A DNA stretch of 64,000 bases, taken from DASRDZ01 sp035569495 (GTDB lineage Bacteria > Chloroflexota > Dormibacteria > Aeolococcales > Aeolococcaceae). The translations under genes were made by a program, and so were the position numbers. Positions 33,982 to 42,194 of the stretch are shown here, one piece after another (positions within the stretch are counted from its first letter, which is position 1; every line of letters begins with the position of its first letter). The notes below the pieces were generated by a model. That model saw only the letters and a program-made list of their open reading frames with translations. It made no database searches and was not told the DNA's origin. The stretch lies in NCBI GenBank assembly GCA_035569495.1, contig DATMMX010000057.1:1-64000 (forward strand), written 5' to 3'.

Positions 33982-34791
33982 TCAGGGGGTCTGGCCCGCC
34001 AGCTCCCCGAAGGCGACGAAGCGGTGGTCGTACTGGCTGCCCAGCCAGGTGCCGGTGCAGGTGATGATCGAGAGCCGCGCCACCCCGTCGGCGGGGACGT
34101 GGGGTGGCTGGCCGAGGGCGACGTCGGCGCCGTAGATGCGATCGAGCACCGGCATCGACGCCACCTCCTTGAGGCTGTAGGCGCGCGCGTCGCTGATCCG
34201 GTAGTGGTAGACGATCCCGGACCGCTGGTCGGTGACGTCGACCATGTCACCCGCCTTGAGCTGGGGCACGCGAGCGAAGGCCGCGGCGGCGCCGCCGACC
34301 CGGTCGACGTGCCCCGCCAGCGCGAACACCCCCGGCTGCCCGGCCTCGGCGCCGCCGCGGTACCAGAAGGCCTGGTCCCAGATCGAGGAGCTCGCCGGAC
34401 CCTCGGGCGCGTCGACCGCGTTCTTGGCGGTCAGGCCCACGCCCATCACCGGGACGTCGATGCCGACGCTCGGCGCGGCGAAGTGCAGCGGGATGGCCGC
34501 GAAGGCGGCGTGGAGGTCGATCGGCTGCAGGGTGCGGGGCAGCAGGGCGCCCGGGGCCAGGGACGGGGTCGGCGCGGCCGAGGGGGTGGGCGTGGCGGCC
34601 GGCGTGCTGGTGGCGCCCGCGGCCGGAACCTGCAGCGCGGGGGTGGCAAGAGCCGCGGCGGCGGGGGTCGCAGGGTGGCCGCCTCGCAGCGCCATGGCGA
34701 CGCCCGTTCCCGCGCCCGCGACCGCCAATCCGGCGGTGGCGGCGGCGGCGATCCAGCGGCGCCGGGTCATGGTGAAACGGAGGCGTGGCAC
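33982..34791 (-). CDS. Class F sortase
   Basis: A 269-aa membrane-anchored transpeptidase. An N-terminal anchor (WIAAAATAGLAVAGAGTGVAMAL) is followed by a 65-residue Pro/Thr/Ala linker. The catalytic barrel has His in ALAGHVDRVG, Cys in LSIITCTGTW and Arg in YDHRFVAFGE. Class F enzymes are typical of Actinomycetota and Chloroflexota and attach or trim surface proteins; no sorting-signal substrate is adjacent. The GTG start at 34791 is preceded by TAGCAT at 7 bases, a leaderless pattern. Confidence 0.93.
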   Translation of the reverse strand: MPRLRFTMTRRRWIAAAATAGLAVAGAGTGVAMALRGGHPATPAAAALATPALQVPAAGATSTPAATPTPSAAPTPSLAPGALLPRTLQPIDLHAAFAAIPLHFAAPSVGIDVPVMGVGLTAKNAVDAPEGPASSSIWDQAFWYRGGAEAGQPGVFALAGHVDRVGGAAAAFARVPQLKAGDMVDVTDQRSGIVYHYRISDARAYSLKEVASMPVLDRIYGADVALGQPPHVPADGVARLSIITCTGTWLGSQYDHRFVAFGELAGQTP

Positions 34792-34828
34792 GGCTCGAAT
34801 GCTAGTCGCAAAGCGCCGCAGCCGCGGT

Positions 34829-35740
34829 TCAGTGCCTGCGGAAGTCGCGAACGGCGATGCGCGGCGCCCGTCGCGGCATGCGCACCGCGGCGACGAGGAG
34901 CTGGACGGCCAGGCCGCGCCGCCCCGACCACGGTTCGAGCAGGCGCAGCATCTCCGCGTCGTCGCGCGCTGGACGCCCTGTCAGCGCCCAGCCGACGTGC
35001 TTGTAGAGGTTGTAGTCGCCGACGGCCACGGCGTCCTCGTCGCCGAGGGCGCGGAACGCCGCCTCGGCGACGGTCCAGACGCCGACCCCGGGCAGCTCGG
35101 CGACCAGGCGGCGGCGCACCTCCTCGGGCGGCAGGACGGAGGCTCCCAGCCGCTCGATGGCGGCTGCCCGCCGGGCCACGCGCCGCAGCGTGTCACCGCG
35201 CTGCCGCTCCAGGTTGAGGCGGTGAAGGTCCCAGTCCGCCAGGGCGGCGACGCGCGCGGGGTCGGGCGGGAGCAGCAGTCCCGCGGGGCCGGGCGCGGGG
35301 TCGCCGAGCAGGCGGACCAGCCCCGCCCAGCTCCGCCGCGCCTCCAGCCCGGCGACGCGCTGCTCGACGATGGCCGGCAGCAGCGCCTCGACCAGCGCGC
35401 CGGTGCTGGGCAGGCGCAGCCCGGGCAGGCGCCGCGCCGCCGCCTCCAGCCCGGAGTGGCCGAGCGTCTCCAGCGGCGGCCGGTCGGCGCCGATCAGCAC
35501 GGGCAGCCGCTCCAGCAGCCACGGGGCTCCGTCTCCCCAGGCCGCCGCCTGCACCTCGCGTCCCGCGCGCCCGATGCGCAGCGTCGCCGCACCGTGGGGG
35601 GTGCGCGTCGCCCACCACAGCGTCGCCCCGTCTCGCCGCACGCAGGGATCGAGGCCGCCGCGGCCGAGCAGCGACAGCGTGGCCACCGGGTCGACGGTGT
35701 GCTCCGGCACCAGGGTGACGGCGACGTCGGCGGCGAGCAT
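34829..35740 (-). CDS. AlkA-like HhH-GPD DNA glycosylase
   Basis: A 303-aa base-excision repair enzyme of the DNA-3-methyladenine glycosylase II superfamily. The helix-hairpin-helix is AELPGVGVWTVAEAAFRAL, followed by the expected catalytic Asp in AVAVGDYNLYKHVGW. The N-terminal beta domain (LWWATRTPHGAATLRIG) is as in AlkA. The start at 35740 is preferred over 35755 because TATGCT lies 10 bases before it. It likely removes alkylated purines. Monocistronic, divergent from a VOC protein. Confidence 0.88.
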   Translation of the reverse strand: MLAADVAVTLVPEHTVDPVATLSLLGRGGLDPCVRRDGATLWWATRTPHGAATLRIGRAGREVQAAAWGDGAPWLLERLPVLIGADRPPLETLGHSGLEAAARRLPGLRLPSTGALVEALLPAIVEQRVAGLEARRSWAGLVRLLGDPAPGPAGLLLPPDPARVAALADWDLHRLNLERQRGDTLRRVARRAAAIERLGASVLPPEEVRRRLVAELPGVGVWTVAEAAFRALGDEDAVAVGDYNLYKHVGWALTGRPARDDAEMLRLLEPWSGRRGLAVQLLVAAVRMPRRAPRIAVRDFRRH

Positions 35741-35839
35741 GTCGGCCGCGAGCATACGCGGCACCCGGCGCGCACCCGGTGTATACAGACGGAGAGGATC
35801 CGCAACGCGCGGAGCAGCCAGCGAACGGAGGCCACACCG

Positions 35840-36451
35840 ATGGCGAGTGTCACCCGGGACGTCGACGCGACCGCGGCGGCCACGCAGCTCGCCGCGCGGG
35901 CGCTGCCCACCTGGCGCGGGGTCAACCACCTCGCCCTGGTCACCCCCGACATGGACGCGACCGTCCGCTTCTACCACGGCGTGCTGGGCATGCCCCTGGT
36001 GGCCACGCTGATGGCCGGACCGATGCGCCACTACTTCTTCAAGATCGACGAGTCCAACACGGTCGCCTTCTTCGAGTGGCAGGGCTCGGACACCTTCCGC
36101 AAGCCCGCCGGCTGGCCGACGCACCACCCGCTGCAGTTCGACCACCTCTCCTTCAACCTGCCCGACCGCGCCGCCCTGCTCGACATGCAGGACCGCCTGC
36201 GCAGCGCCGGCACCGAGGTGACCGAGGTGGTCGACCACGGCATGATCAAGTCGATCTACTTCACCGATCCGTGCGGCATCGCCCTGGAGGCGTCCTACTG
36301 GGAGACCGACGCGACCGCGCAGCCCGCGGGCAACCAGCACACCTTCCTCGACCCCAACCCGGTGCCCGCGCTGCGGGAGCTGCTGGAGACCGGGCAGGTC
36401 AGGTGGGTGCCGCAGACCGACCTGGTCGACGCGCCGGTGGGGATCAGCTGA
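35840..36451 (+). CDS. VOC-superfamily (glyoxalase/dioxygenase-like) metalloprotein
   Basis: A 203-aa protein with one vicinal-oxygen-chelate domain (about residues 25-155). Paired beta-alpha-beta-beta-beta modules are marked by GVNHLALVTPDMDATVRFYHGVLGMPL and FDHLSFNLPDRAALLDMQDRL. Candidate metal ligands are His29, His in FDHLSF and Glu in CGIALEASY. The substrate is unknown; relatives are glyoxalases, extradiol dioxygenases and fosfomycin-type enzymes. CGGAGG is 8-9 bases before the ATG. Confidence 0.9.
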   Translation: MASVTRDVDATAAATQLAARALPTWRGVNHLALVTPDMDATVRFYHGVLGMPLVATLMAGPMRHYFFKIDESNTVAFFEWQGSDTFRKPAGWPTHHPLQFDHLSFNLPDRAALLDMQDRLRSAGTEVTEVVDHGMIKSIYFTDPCGIALEASYWETDATAQPAGNQHTFLDPNPVPALRELLETGQVRWVPQTDLVDAPVGIS

Positions 36452-36497
36452 ATTCCCTCCCACACCCGTTTCGGGCGATGCTAGGCTTGCCCCCGAG

Positions 36498-36782
36498 ATG
36501 CGGACACAGGTCATCGTCGACGCCCTACGTGAGATCGAGTTCGAGCGCCGGACGGTCCTCGACCGCCTCGAAGAGCTCGAGGACGAGCGCGCCGCGCTGC
36601 GCCGCCGCGCCGAGTCGCTGGAGGGTGCCGCCCGCGCCCTCGCCCCGCTCCGCGAGTGGGAGGAAGCGCTGACCCCGGCGGCCACGCCGATGCGGCCCGT
36701 GCCCATGCCCTCGCCGGTGCAGGGCGTGGTCGCGCCGCCGTCGAGCAGCCACTTCCTGGGCAGCAGCGCCGCCGCCGAGTAG
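36498..36782 (+). CDS. Small coiled-coil protein
   Basis: A 94-aa protein with a charged coiled coil at residues about 8-55 (LREIEFERRTVLDRLEELED) and a Pro-rich tail. TAGGCT ends 10 bases before the ATG and no Shine-Dalgarno is present, so it is likely leaderless. The neighbouring 36832 gene encodes a similar-sized coiled-coil protein, and the two could form a heterodimer. No family recognised. Confidence 0.65.
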   Translation: MRTQVIVDALREIEFERRTVLDRLEELEDERAALRRRAESLEGAARALAPLREWEEALTPAATPMRPVPMPSPVQGVVAPPSSSHFLGSSAAAE

Positions 36783-36831
36783 GCGGCTGGCGATTCGCAA
36801 GACCGGGCCGCGAACGGTCGTTCCCTGAGAC

Positions 36832-37143
36832 ATGAACGACCAGCCCCCCATCGCCGAGGTGCAGCGGCTCGAAGCGGAGCTGCGCGCCTTCACCGTCCTG
36901 CGCGACAACTTCCACGACCTCTACCGCGAGGAGCGCGACGCCCGCGCCGCCGCCGAGCGGCAGGTCGAGGCGGTCATCGCCGAGCGCGACCGGCTCCACG
37001 CCGAGGTCGGCATGCTGCACGCGCAGCTGCACAGCGTTCGCGAGACTCTGGCCCGGACGCAGCGCCAGCCGGCGGCGCGCACCGTCGAGCTGCGCGGCCA
37101 GCCCACCCCGGCCTGGAAGCCGCGCATCCTCGAGGGCTGCTGA
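36832..37143 (+). CDS. Small coiled-coil protein
   Basis: A 103-aa protein, residues about 8-85 forming one continuous coiled coil (EVQRLEAELRAFTVLRDNFH through RDRLHAEVGMLHAQLHSVRE), then a short basic tail ending GC. Gap of 49 bases from the preceding coiled-coil gene. Function unknown. Confidence 0.65.
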   Translation: MNDQPPIAEVQRLEAELRAFTVLRDNFHDLYREERDARAAAERQVEAVIAERDRLHAEVGMLHAQLHSVRETLARTQRQPAARTVELRGQPTPAWKPRILEGC

Positions 37144-37189
37144 GCCCGGTCCCCACGGGGGGAGCCGCGGATTCGTACCATCCGCGGGG

Positions 37190-38128
37190 ATGGAGATCGC
37201 ATCGCAGCTCGACGAGACGCGCGCCTTCAACGCCGAGATCGAGCGCCTGCTGGCGGGCATGACGCCCGTGCAGTCGCTGCCCCCGGAGGTCACCAGGCGC
37301 GCCCGCCGCGAGGGACGCGGCATCTTCCCGCCGCCGGTCTTCCTCGACCGCGCCCGGGACGTCACCATTCCCACCCGCGGCGGCAGCATCACGGCGCGAG
37401 TGCTCGCTCCCGAGGCGGCGCCGACCGGCGTCTACCTGCACCTCCACGGCGGCGGCTGGACGTTGGGCGAGCACGACATGCAGGACCCACTGCTGGCGGA
37501 GCTGGTCGACGCCACGGGGATGGTCGCGGTCAGCGCCGGCTACCGGCTGGCCCCCGAGCACCCCTACCCGGCGGGGCCCGACGACGGCGAGGACGCGGCC
37601 CTGTGGCTGCTCGACCGCGGCGCGCGCGAGCTGGGCGCGCCGCAGCGCCTGGTCATCGGCGGCGAGTCCGCGGGCGCGCACCTCAGCGTGGTGACGCTGC
37701 TGCGGCTGCGCGACCGCCATGGGGTGCGCGGCGCCTTCGCCGGGGCCAACCTGGTCTACGGCCCGTACGACCTCAGCCTGACGCCGAGCCAGCGCCGCTG
37801 GGGCGAGCGCAACCTCATTCTCAGCACCCCGCTGCTCCACTGGTTCAGCGACTGCTTCCTCGGCGACCGCGACCCCGAGGCGCGCCGCGACCCGGACATC
37901 TCACCGCTCTACGCCGGTCTCGAGGACATGCCCCCGGCGCTCTTCCAGGTGGGCACCGCCGACCCCCTGCTCGACGACTCGCTGTTCATGGCGGCGCGCT
38001 GGCGCCAGGCGGGCGCCGCGGCGACGCTGCAGGTCTACGAGGAGGCGCCGCACGGCTTCACCAGCTTCGCCATCGGCGTCGCCCGGCAGGCGCGCGAGGA
38101 TCAGTACGGGTTCCTGCGCGCGGTCTGA
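37190..38128 (+). CDS. Alpha/beta hydrolase, hormone-sensitive-lipase (type IV esterase) family
   Basis: A 312-aa esterase. Oxyanion-hole motif HLHGGGWTLGEHD, nucleophile Ser in GGESAGAHLS, Asp near VGTADPLLDDS and His in EAPHGFTSF give a complete catalytic triad in the order of HSL-family carboxylesterases. The natural substrate is probably a short acyl ester. TACCAT ends 8 bases before the ATG; no Shine-Dalgarno. Confidence 0.93.
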   Translation: MEIASQLDETRAFNAEIERLLAGMTPVQSLPPEVTRRARREGRGIFPPPVFLDRARDVTIPTRGGSITARVLAPEAAPTGVYLHLHGGGWTLGEHDMQDPLLAELVDATGMVAVSAGYRLAPEHPYPAGPDDGEDAALWLLDRGARELGAPQRLVIGGESAGAHLSVVTLLRLRDRHGVRGAFAGANLVYGPYDLSLTPSQRRWGERNLILSTPLLHWFSDCFLGDRDPEARRDPDISPLYAGLEDMPPALFQVGTADPLLDDSLFMAARWRQAGAAATLQVYEEAPHGFTSFAIGVARQAREDQYGFLRAV

Positions 38129-38137
38129 CGCCCCGGC

Positions 38138-40123
38138 TCAGGCGATGCCGTGGGCTGCCTCGCGTTCCGCGGCACGCCGCCGGGCCAGCGCGACGAAGGC
38201 GTCGAGGGCGTCGGGACGGACCAGCGCGTCGCGGCTGGCGGCGACCTCGGCCGGGGTGCCGGTGAGCACCCGCTTGACCGGGACCTCCAGCTTCTTGCCG
38301 GACAGCGTGCGCGGCACGGCCGCGACGAACTCGATGCTGTCGGGCACGTGGCGCGGCGACAGCGAGGTGCGGATCTCGGCGACCAGGGCGCGGCGCAGCG
38401 CGTCGCCGGCCTCGACGCCCGGCGCGGGCACCACGAAGAGGAGCAGCTCCCCCGCGGCGTTGGCCTGGTCGCCTTCGAGGTGGACCACCAGGCTGTCGAC
38501 CACCTGGTCCATACCCTCGACCACCGAGTAGAACTCGGCGGTGCCGATGCGCACCCCGCCGCGGTTGAGGGTGGCGTCGCTGCGGCCGCTGATGATGCAG
38601 GAGCCGCGCTCGGTGATGGTGATCCAGTCGCCGTGGCGCCACACGCCGGGGTACACGTCGAAGTAGGCGGCGCGGTAGCGCGAGCCGTCGCCGTCGCCCC
38701 AGAAGCCCACCGGCATCGAGGGCATGGGCGCGGTGATCACCAGCTCGCCCTGCTCGCCGATCACCGGACGCCCGCTCGCGTCGAAGGCCTCGACGTGCGC
38801 ACCGAGGTAGCGGCAGGAGATCTCGCCGGCGATGACCGCAACCATCGGGCAGCCGCCGACGAAGGCGGTGCACACGTCGGTGCCGCCGCTCACCGAGGAG
38901 AGCATCAGGTCGCGCCCGATCGCCTCGTACACCCAGCGGAAGCCCTCGACGGGGAGCGGCGCGCCGGTGGAGCCGACGGCGCGCAGCGCATGCAGGTCGT
39001 CGCTCGCGCCGGGGGTGATGCCCTGCTTGCGGCAGGCCATCACGTACGGCGCGCTGGTGCCGAACCAGGTGATGCCGGCCTCCTCGGCGAGGCGCCACAG
39101 CGCGCCCATGTCGGGATGGCCGGGGTCGCCGTCGAAGCAGACGATGGTGGAACCGGTCAGCAGTCCCGACACCAGCACGTTCCACATCATCCAGCCGGTG
39201 GTCGAGAACCAGAAGAAGCGGTCGCCGGGGCCGAGGTCGCTGTGCAGGGCCAGCATCTTCAGGTGTTCGAGGAGGATGCCGCCGTGGCCGTGGACGATCG
39301 GCTTGGGCAGGCCGGTGGTGCCCGACGAGTAGAGGATGTAGAGCGGGTGGTCGAAGGGCACCGGCTCGAACTCCAGCGGGCCGGGCGTGGCGCGCAGGTC
39401 GGCCCAGGTGCTCGCGCCGTCGAGGGTGGCCTGCGGATCCAGGTAGGGCAGCAGCACCGTCGCCTGCAGCGAGGGCAGCTCGGCGCGGATGGCAGCGAGG
39501 TCGTCGCGGCGGTCGATGCGCTTGCCACCGTAGCCGTAGCCGTCCACGGCGAGCAGGAGTTTTGGCTCGATCTGGCGGAAACGGTCGACCACGCTGCGCC
39601 GGCCGAACTCCGGCGCGCAGGACGACCACACCGCGCCCAGGCTGGCGGCGGCGAGGAAGGCGACCGCGGTCTCGGCGATGTTGGGCAGGTAGGCGGCCAC
39701 CCGGTCGCCGCGTTGCACGCCGAGGCGCCGCATGCCGGCGCGCACCCGGGCGACCTCGTCGCGCAGCTCGTCGAAGCTCAGCGTGAGCGGCGGGCGCGAC
39801 TGGCTGTGCGAGAGCACGGCGGGCGCGTCACCGTCGTGGGCCAGCGCGTGCTCGGCGTAGTTGAGCAGGGCGCCCTCGAACCAGCGGGCGCCGGGCATGT
39901 GGCGGGTGGAGAGCACGCGGCTGTACGGCGCGTGGGCGCGAATCGCGAAGTGCTCCCAGAGCGACGACCAGAAGCCCTCGAGGTCGTCGACCGACCAGCG
40001 CCACAGCTCCTCGTAGCCGGCGAAGCTGAGGCCGCGCTCACCCTCCAGCCAGTCCAGGTAGCGGCCCAGGCGGGTGGTGGCGCGAACGTCGGCGGGCGGC
40101 TCCCAGAGGACCTCGTCGGGCAT
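38138..40123 (-). CDS. Acetoacetyl-CoA synthetase
   Basis: ANL-family adenylate-forming enzyme of 661 aa activating acetoacetate (or related short acids) to its CoA ester. The P-loop-like signature is YILYSSGTTGLPKPIVHGHGG and the downstream motifs are SVSGGTDVCTAF, HGDWITITERG, ISGRSDATLNRGGVRIG and LSGKKLEVPVKRV, with the acetylatable/catalytic Lys in SGKK. WFEGALLNYAEHAL and the length are diagnostic for AACS rather than acetyl-CoA synthetase. Together with the thiolase at 29588 it suggests use of acetoacetate or polyhydroxybutyrate-derived carbon. CACACT lies 9 bases before the ATG on the minus strand. Confidence 0.93.
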   Translation of the reverse strand: MPDEVLWEPPADVRATTRLGRYLDWLEGERGLSFAGYEELWRWSVDDLEGFWSSLWEHFAIRAHAPYSRVLSTRHMPGARWFEGALLNYAEHALAHDGDAPAVLSHSQSRPPLTLSFDELRDEVARVRAGMRRLGVQRGDRVAAYLPNIAETAVAFLAAASLGAVWSSCAPEFGRRSVVDRFRQIEPKLLLAVDGYGYGGKRIDRRDDLAAIRAELPSLQATVLLPYLDPQATLDGASTWADLRATPGPLEFEPVPFDHPLYILYSSGTTGLPKPIVHGHGGILLEHLKMLALHSDLGPGDRFFWFSTTGWMMWNVLVSGLLTGSTIVCFDGDPGHPDMGALWRLAEEAGITWFGTSAPYVMACRKQGITPGASDDLHALRAVGSTGAPLPVEGFRWVYEAIGRDLMLSSVSGGTDVCTAFVGGCPMVAVIAGEISCRYLGAHVEAFDASGRPVIGEQGELVITAPMPSMPVGFWGDGDGSRYRAAYFDVYPGVWRHGDWITITERGSCIISGRSDATLNRGGVRIGTAEFYSVVEGMDQVVDSLVVHLEGDQANAAGELLLFVVPAPGVEAGDALRRALVAEIRTSLSPRHVPDSIEFVAAVPRTLSGKKLEVPVKRVLTGTPAEVAASRDALVRPDALDAFVALARRRAAEREAAHGIA

Positions 40124-40170
40124 GGCCCGCAGAGTGTGCCAAAGCGTGCTTCCGGCGTGTTGCGGCGCGC

Positions 40171-40368
40171 CTAGCGCGTGGTCGCCGCCGTTTGCAGGCG
40201 CCGCCCGGTGACCTCGATGTGCGGCGGTGGCTCGGGGACGAGCAGCGCGGGCATGTCCACGTCGATGTCGGGCGTGGGCAGGTCCGCCTCGGGCATCCAC
40301 CAATCCGGCACCCACGCCGGGGTGATGGGGACGCCGCGCTGTTCGACGGTGGTTTGGACAACGTGCAC
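40171..40368 (-). CDS. Hypothetical small acidic protein
   Basis: A 65-aa protein with a Trp/Pro-rich centre (AWVPDWWMPEADLPTPDIDV), no domain recognised. The GTG start at 40368 is preferred since GGGAGG lies 8 bases upstream; the frame extends to an ATG at 40422, but that would cover the palindrome at 40392-40409. It sits upstream of the acetoacetyl-CoA synthetase gene on the same strand and could be co-transcribed with it. Confidence 0.55.
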   Translation of the reverse strand: MHVVQTTVEQRGVPITPAWVPDWWMPEADLPTPDIDVDMPALLVPEPPPHIEVTGRRLQTAATTR

Positions 40369-40391
40369 TGAGTCTGCCTCCCAGGATCGCT

Positions 40392-40409
40392 GTGTACGGA
40401 ACAGTACAC
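40392..40409. promoter_or_regulatory. Perfect palindrome GTGTAC-N6-GTACAC
   Basis: A 6-bp-arm inverted repeat with a TetR-operator-like layout, 24 bases upstream of the GTG at 40368 and 85 bases before the divergent flippase-like gene. A -10-like TACTGT overlaps it on the minus strand. Confidence 0.55.
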
Positions 40410-40493
40410 GGGCTGCGCGCACAAGTCACGCGCCGATCTGGACTGAAAGCCCGGGCTGACCTGATCGCGAGCCCGGCGTAGACTCAGGAAGCG

Positions 40494-41570
40494 ATGACCG
40501 TCACCAGTCCGGAGGCGCCACCGGGCAGGGTTCCCGCACGGGGCCACGTCACCCTCAGCGACGTGCGCCGCCGGCTGCGCGTCGGCCGGGCCCGCGAGCT
40601 GCACCTGGTGCGCCGCGTCCTGCCCCTGGCCATCGGGGTGGCCGCCGTCCTCGCTCTGATCCTGGGCATCGACCCCAAGGCCTTCGGCGACGCGGTGGCG
40701 CGTTTCCAGGTGTCCCTGCTGCCCGCCATCGTCGCGGTGTCGGTCGGCTACTACCTGCTCCAGGGGGTGCGCTGGCACCAGCTCCTCCGCGCCATCGGGG
40801 TGCCGCTGCGGCTGGGGCAGACGGTGCTGATCAACTTCGCCGGCCAGGCCACCGCGGTGCTGCCGCTCGGCGAGCTGACCCGCGCGGTGCTGGTCACCGA
40901 GGTCACCGACACGCCCTTCGGCGCGGTGGTGGCGACGGTGACGGTGCAGGAGCTGATCTACACCATGGTGCTGATCGTCTTCGCCGTGCCGGGGCTGCTC
41001 GCCGTGCCCCATGCCCTCCCCGGCGTGGTCGCGGCGCTGGTGCTGACCGCGCTGATCTTCGCCTCGCTGTCGTGGTGCCCGATGTACCGCTGGCTGCGCG
41101 CGGCGGTGTCGCACACCCCGGGGCTGCGCCGCTTCCTCCACGAGGTGGACGAGCTGCACAACGACATGGTGCTGCTCACCCGCGACCGCGTCACCCTGCT
41201 GGGCTCGTGGATCAGCGTGGCCCAGTCGGCGATGATCATCACCGCGCTGTGGCTGGTCGCCCAGGCGCTGGCGCCGGGGGTCCTGTCGTGGAAGTCGGCG
41301 GCCCTGGTGTTCGCGGTGTCCAACGTGGCCGGGGCACTCAGCCTCATCCCCGGCGGCATCGGCGCCTACGAGGCCAGCGTCGTCGGACTTCTGGTCGGGC
41401 TTGGCATGAACCCGGGAACCGCGGCGGCGGTGGCCCTGCTGCAGCGCGTCACCGACAAGGGGCTGGCCACGGCGATCGGCTTCGGCGGCTACGCGGTGGC
41501 GCGGCGCCGGCTGGGGCTGAGCGGGCTGGGCACGCTGCCGGTGCGGCAGTCGCTGGAACGAGCGGCCTAG
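40494..41570 (+). CDS. Flippase-like membrane protein (LPG synthase TM/UPF0104 family)
   Basis: A 358-aa integral membrane protein with about eight helices, for example VLPLAIGVAAVLALILGI, LPAIVAVSVGYYLLQGVRW and LSLIPGGIGAYEASVVGLLVGLG. The last segment (PGGxGxxE) is the hallmark of the lysylphosphatidylglycerol-synthase TM/UPF0104 family; no catalytic LPG-synthase domain is attached. Likely a lipid or isoprenoid-lipid translocator. TAGACT lies 9 bases before the ATG and no Shine-Dalgarno is present. Confidence 0.88.
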   Translation: MTVTSPEAPPGRVPARGHVTLSDVRRRLRVGRARELHLVRRVLPLAIGVAAVLALILGIDPKAFGDAVARFQVSLLPAIVAVSVGYYLLQGVRWHQLLRAIGVPLRLGQTVLINFAGQATAVLPLGELTRAVLVTEVTDTPFGAVVATVTVQELIYTMVLIVFAVPGLLAVPHALPGVVAALVLTALIFASLSWCPMYRWLRAAVSHTPGLRRFLHEVDELHNDMVLLTRDRVTLLGSWISVAQSAMIITALWLVAQALAPGVLSWKSAALVFAVSNVAGALSLIPGGIGAYEASVVGLLVGLGMNPGTAAAVALLQRVTDKGLATAIGFGGYAVARRRLGLSGLGTLPVRQSLERAA

Positions 41571-41657
41571 GCGCCTCCCGCTCCTTCTTGCGTTCGCCCG
41601 CGCCGGGTGCCAGCATGGCCCCGCAACCGGTCGCGTGGGGTGTTGGAGGACCAGCCC

Positions 41658-42191
<534 letters not shown>

Positions 42192-42194
42192 GCC

